DNA of 64,000 bases, from contig JAUXWT010000049.1 of NCBI GenBank assembly GCA_030681475.1, forward strand, positions 71,991-135,990, written 5' to 3'. Below, piece by piece: positions 62,225 to 64,000 of this stretch. Numbering within the stretch: position 1 is the stretch's first letter; each line of letters starts with the position of its first letter. The stretch is from Bacteroidales bacterium. GTDB taxonomy: Bacteria > Bacteroidota > Bacteroidia > Bacteroidales > FEN-979. The notes below the pieces were generated by a model. The model worked only from the letters and a program-made list of their open reading frames with translations. It was not told the origin of the DNA and ran no database searches. A program made the position numbers and the translations under genes.

Positions 62225-63736
62225 ATGGAAGATAAGAATGTCAGGAAGCGTACATCACGCAAGCCGGGGTTGAACGAGATGGTTTTTGAACACGGCAAGA
62301 TCCCGCCGCAGGCGCTTGACTTGGAGGAGGCTGTCCTTGGGGCGATGATGCTTGAAAGCAACCGGCTGGCCGAAGTCATCGAGGTACTTAAACCGGATGC
62401 TTTTTATAAGGAGAGCCACCAGATCATCTTTTCAGCGATCATGCGCCTGTTCGCACAAAATGAACCTGTTGATATACTTACCGTTACCGAAGAGTTGCGG
62501 AGAAGCGGAGAGCTTGAGGTGGCAGGTGGCCCCTACTTCATCACTATGCTGACGAACCGGATCGCATCTACCGCAAATATTGAATTTCATGCCAGGATCA
62601 TTTTGCAGAAGTTCATTCAGCGTGAACTGATCAGGGTCTCTTCGGAAATCATCAAAGATGCATATGAGGATACGACAGATGTGTTCGACCTGCTGGATAA
62701 AGCTGAAAACGGACTGTTCGCGATCAGCGAAGGCAGCATCGGCAAATCGTACATGAATATGCAATCAATTATCACGGAGGCCATTAAGGAGATCAGCGCC
62801 GGCCGTCACGCGGAAGGGAAGCTCAGGGGCGTCGGGTCCGGATTTACCGAGTTGGACCGGATCACCTCCGGTTGGCAGAAGTCCGACCTTGTCATCATTG
62901 CATCTCGCCCGGGGATGGGTAAGACCGCTTTTGCGCTCACCATGGCGCGCAATGCCGCCATTGACTTTAAGAAGCCTGTTGCGGTTTTCTCACTTGAAAT
63001 GTCCTCGATCCAACTGGTTACGCGGCTCATGTCGAGTGAAACCGAAATCCCGCAGGAAAAACTTCGCAAGGGCAGCATGGAGGACCATGAGTGGGCTCAA
63101 CTTAATGCCAGGATCACACCTCTTATCGAGGCGCCTCTGTTTATTGACGATACCGCAGCATTATCAATTTTTGATCTCAGGGCGAAATGCCGAAGGCTGA
63201 AGGCTCATCACGACGTTCAACTGGTCATTGTGGATTATCTGCAACTGATGCAAGGGAGCCAGGATACGAGGGGTAACCGCGAACAGGAGATCAGCAGCAT
63301 CTCGAGGGCTTTAAAAACCCTTGCCAAGGAGTTGGAGGTACCGGTCATTGCCTTGTCGCAGCTAAGCCGCGCATCCGAGAAAAGGTCGCTTGCCGCAAAA
63401 CCGATCCTTTCCGACTTGCGTGAATCCGGTTCTATCGAGCAGGATGCCGATATGGTGATGTTTATCTACCGCCCTGAATATTATAAGATCGACATGGATG
63501 AAAATGGCAATTCCAACGCCGGGGTGGCAGAGATTATCATTGCCAAAAACCGTAACGGCCCCCTTAAAGATATACGGACAAAATTCGTTTCAAAGTATGC
63601 GAAATTTGTTGATGCCGAATCAGGCTATCATCCGGTCGATAATATCCAACCCATTTCATCGTTTGAAGGTTCAATGCGAACACGAACCGTGATGTCAAAA
63701 ATGAATGATGATGAACACCATGACCCGCCATTTTAA
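62225..63736 (+). CDS. dnaB: replicative DNA helicase
   Basis: Hexameric 5'-3' helicase that unwinds the replication fork. The 503-residue protein has the N-terminal DnaB domain (PPQALDLEEAVLGAMMLE..., about residues 26-125), a linker, and the RecA-like C-terminal domain with Walker A SRPGMGKTAF (Lys near 233), Walker B LVIVDYLQLM (about 330), the LSQLSRASEKR motif (about 377) and the sensor region DLRESGSIEQDADMVMFIYRPEYY. No intein is present. The tail after about residue 470 is lineage-specific. It has a promoter box only four bases upstream of its ATG. Confidence 0.96.
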   Translation: MEDKNVRKRTSRKPGLNEMVFEHGKIPPQALDLEEAVLGAMMLESNRLAEVIEVLKPDAFYKESHQIIFSAIMRLFAQNEPVDILTVTEELRRSGELEVAGGPYFITMLTNRIASTANIEFHARIILQKFIQRELIRVSSEIIKDAYEDTTDVFDLLDKAENGLFAISEGSIGKSYMNMQSIITEAIKEISAGRHAEGKLRGVGSGFTELDRITSGWQKSDLVIIASRPGMGKTAFALTMARNAAIDFKKPVAVFSLEMSSIQLVTRLMSSETEIPQEKLRKGSMEDHEWAQLNARITPLIEAPLFIDDTAALSIFDLRAKCRRLKAHHDVQLVIVDYLQLMQGSQDTRGNREQEISSISRALKTLAKELEVPVIALSQLSRASEKRSLAAKPILSDLRESGSIEQDADMVMFIYRPEYYKIDMDENGNSNAGVAEIIIAKNRNGPLKDIRTKFVSKYAKFVDAESGYHPVDNIQPISSFEGSMRTRTVMSKMNDDEHHDPPF

Positions 63737-64000
63737 CCTGAAGGGTTTTCTGATCGTTTTCCTATTGGTATTCATGTTCCGGCCTGCGCTGGGGGCATAT
63801 ATCCTTATTCCTATGGACGAATCCCAGAAGAACCATTTGAAAGCATACGGGATTGCCTATTGGGTGCTGCAGAAAGATGTGGAGGTGAGCTGGCTTCTGA
63901 ACTACCGTGCCGGGAGCTTTATGTTCCAGTATTATAAAGCCATTGAAGAAGAGTGTACCATCCGCGGGGTGACCTGCCAGATTATCGCGGATGCCCAGGC
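63720..64000 (+). CDS. exported protein of a family often labelled asparagine synthetase B (partial, C-terminus outside window)
   Basis: About 93 codons are visible, open to the window edge. A signal peptide (FLIVFLLVFMFRPALGAY) is followed by ILIPMDESQKNHLKAYGIAYW and WLLNYRAGSFMFQYY, then EEECTIRGVTCQII. From memory, exported Bacteroidota proteins with this N-terminus are labelled asparagine synthetase B in databases, but the signal peptide and absence of an N-terminal Cys make a cytosolic glutamine-dependent synthetase unlikely, so I give no function. ATG 63708, 63711 and 63720 are in frame; all overlap the dnaB 3' end. Confidence 0.6.
   Translation, partial: MTRHFNLKGFLIVFLLVFMFRPALGAYILIPMDESQKNHLKAYGIAYWVLQKDVEVSWLLNYRAGSFMFQYYKAIEEECTIRGVTCQIIADAQ

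Overview
The window reads as a chromosomal segment of a Bacteroidota bacterium, most likely in or near the order Bacteroidales. Three things point there: two secreted proteins end in type IX secretion (T9SS) sorting domains; about twenty genes have the Bacteroidota -7 promoter box TAnnTTTG in front of them; and the content is typical (bTHX, head-GIN lipoprotein, YfhO, archaeal/eukaryotic-type ProS, FadL-like porin). Coding density is high, no non-coding stretch exceeds about 205 bases, and I see no prophage, transposase, CRISPR array, rRNA or tRNA. It looks like core chromosome with scattered short repeats.

Layout. 1-1049: 5' part of an M20 dipeptidase, cut by the window edge. 1240-9892: sucA and sucB (2-oxoglutarate dehydrogenase E1/E2), nadB, a gamma-carbonic-anhydrase-like protein, an acyltransferase and a GH13 glycosidase, all on +. 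9910-15920: M28 peptidase (-), cydAB (+), DCC thiol protein (-), rlmF (-). 16071-22378: two large T9SS-exported proteins, one with BNR/PKD domains and one M14 carboxypeptidase. 22427-27271: information-processing genes (rsmE, HU, fmt, a TPR membrane protein, a TrmH-type methylase, bTHX, rsmG). 27320-31565: OPT peptide transporter, PqqD-like protein, PepD, ribosomal protein L34. 31687-38338: envelope and polysaccharide genes (YfhO, GT4, MATE, WecB) enclosing the RNase P RNA gene. 38447-45459: gyrB, a three-gene MacA/MacB/TolC-like export operon without an ATPase, and a 2-Cys peroxiredoxin. 45495-52664: GT39, MazG, PagL-like deacylase, head-GIN lipoprotein, ProS and a low-complexity lipoprotein. 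52693-64000: FadL-like porin, TPR protein, zinc-ribbon coiled coil, Nif3-like protein, a degenerate receiver domain, lpxK, purine nucleoside phosphorylase, a small membrane protein, an LpxR-like lipid A deacylase, dnaB and the start of a secreted protein.

Themes. Peptide use is prominent (M20, M28, M14, PepD, OPT), which suggests a protein- or peptide-degrading heterotroph. cydAB and the peroxiredoxin suggest life at low oxygen. Lipid A synthesis and remodelling are represented by LpxK, PagL-like and LpxR-like proteins.

The most unusual signals are not protein families. First, a set of degenerate 7- and 8-base direct repeats lies in many intergenic gaps, often touching a promoter, and appears to have entered two coding regions (the SucB linker and the M28 signal peptide). 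Second, the P12 region of the RNase P RNA is enlarged by two palindromes. Third, several genes have their promoter box only 4-8 bases before the start codon, which implies leaderless mRNAs.
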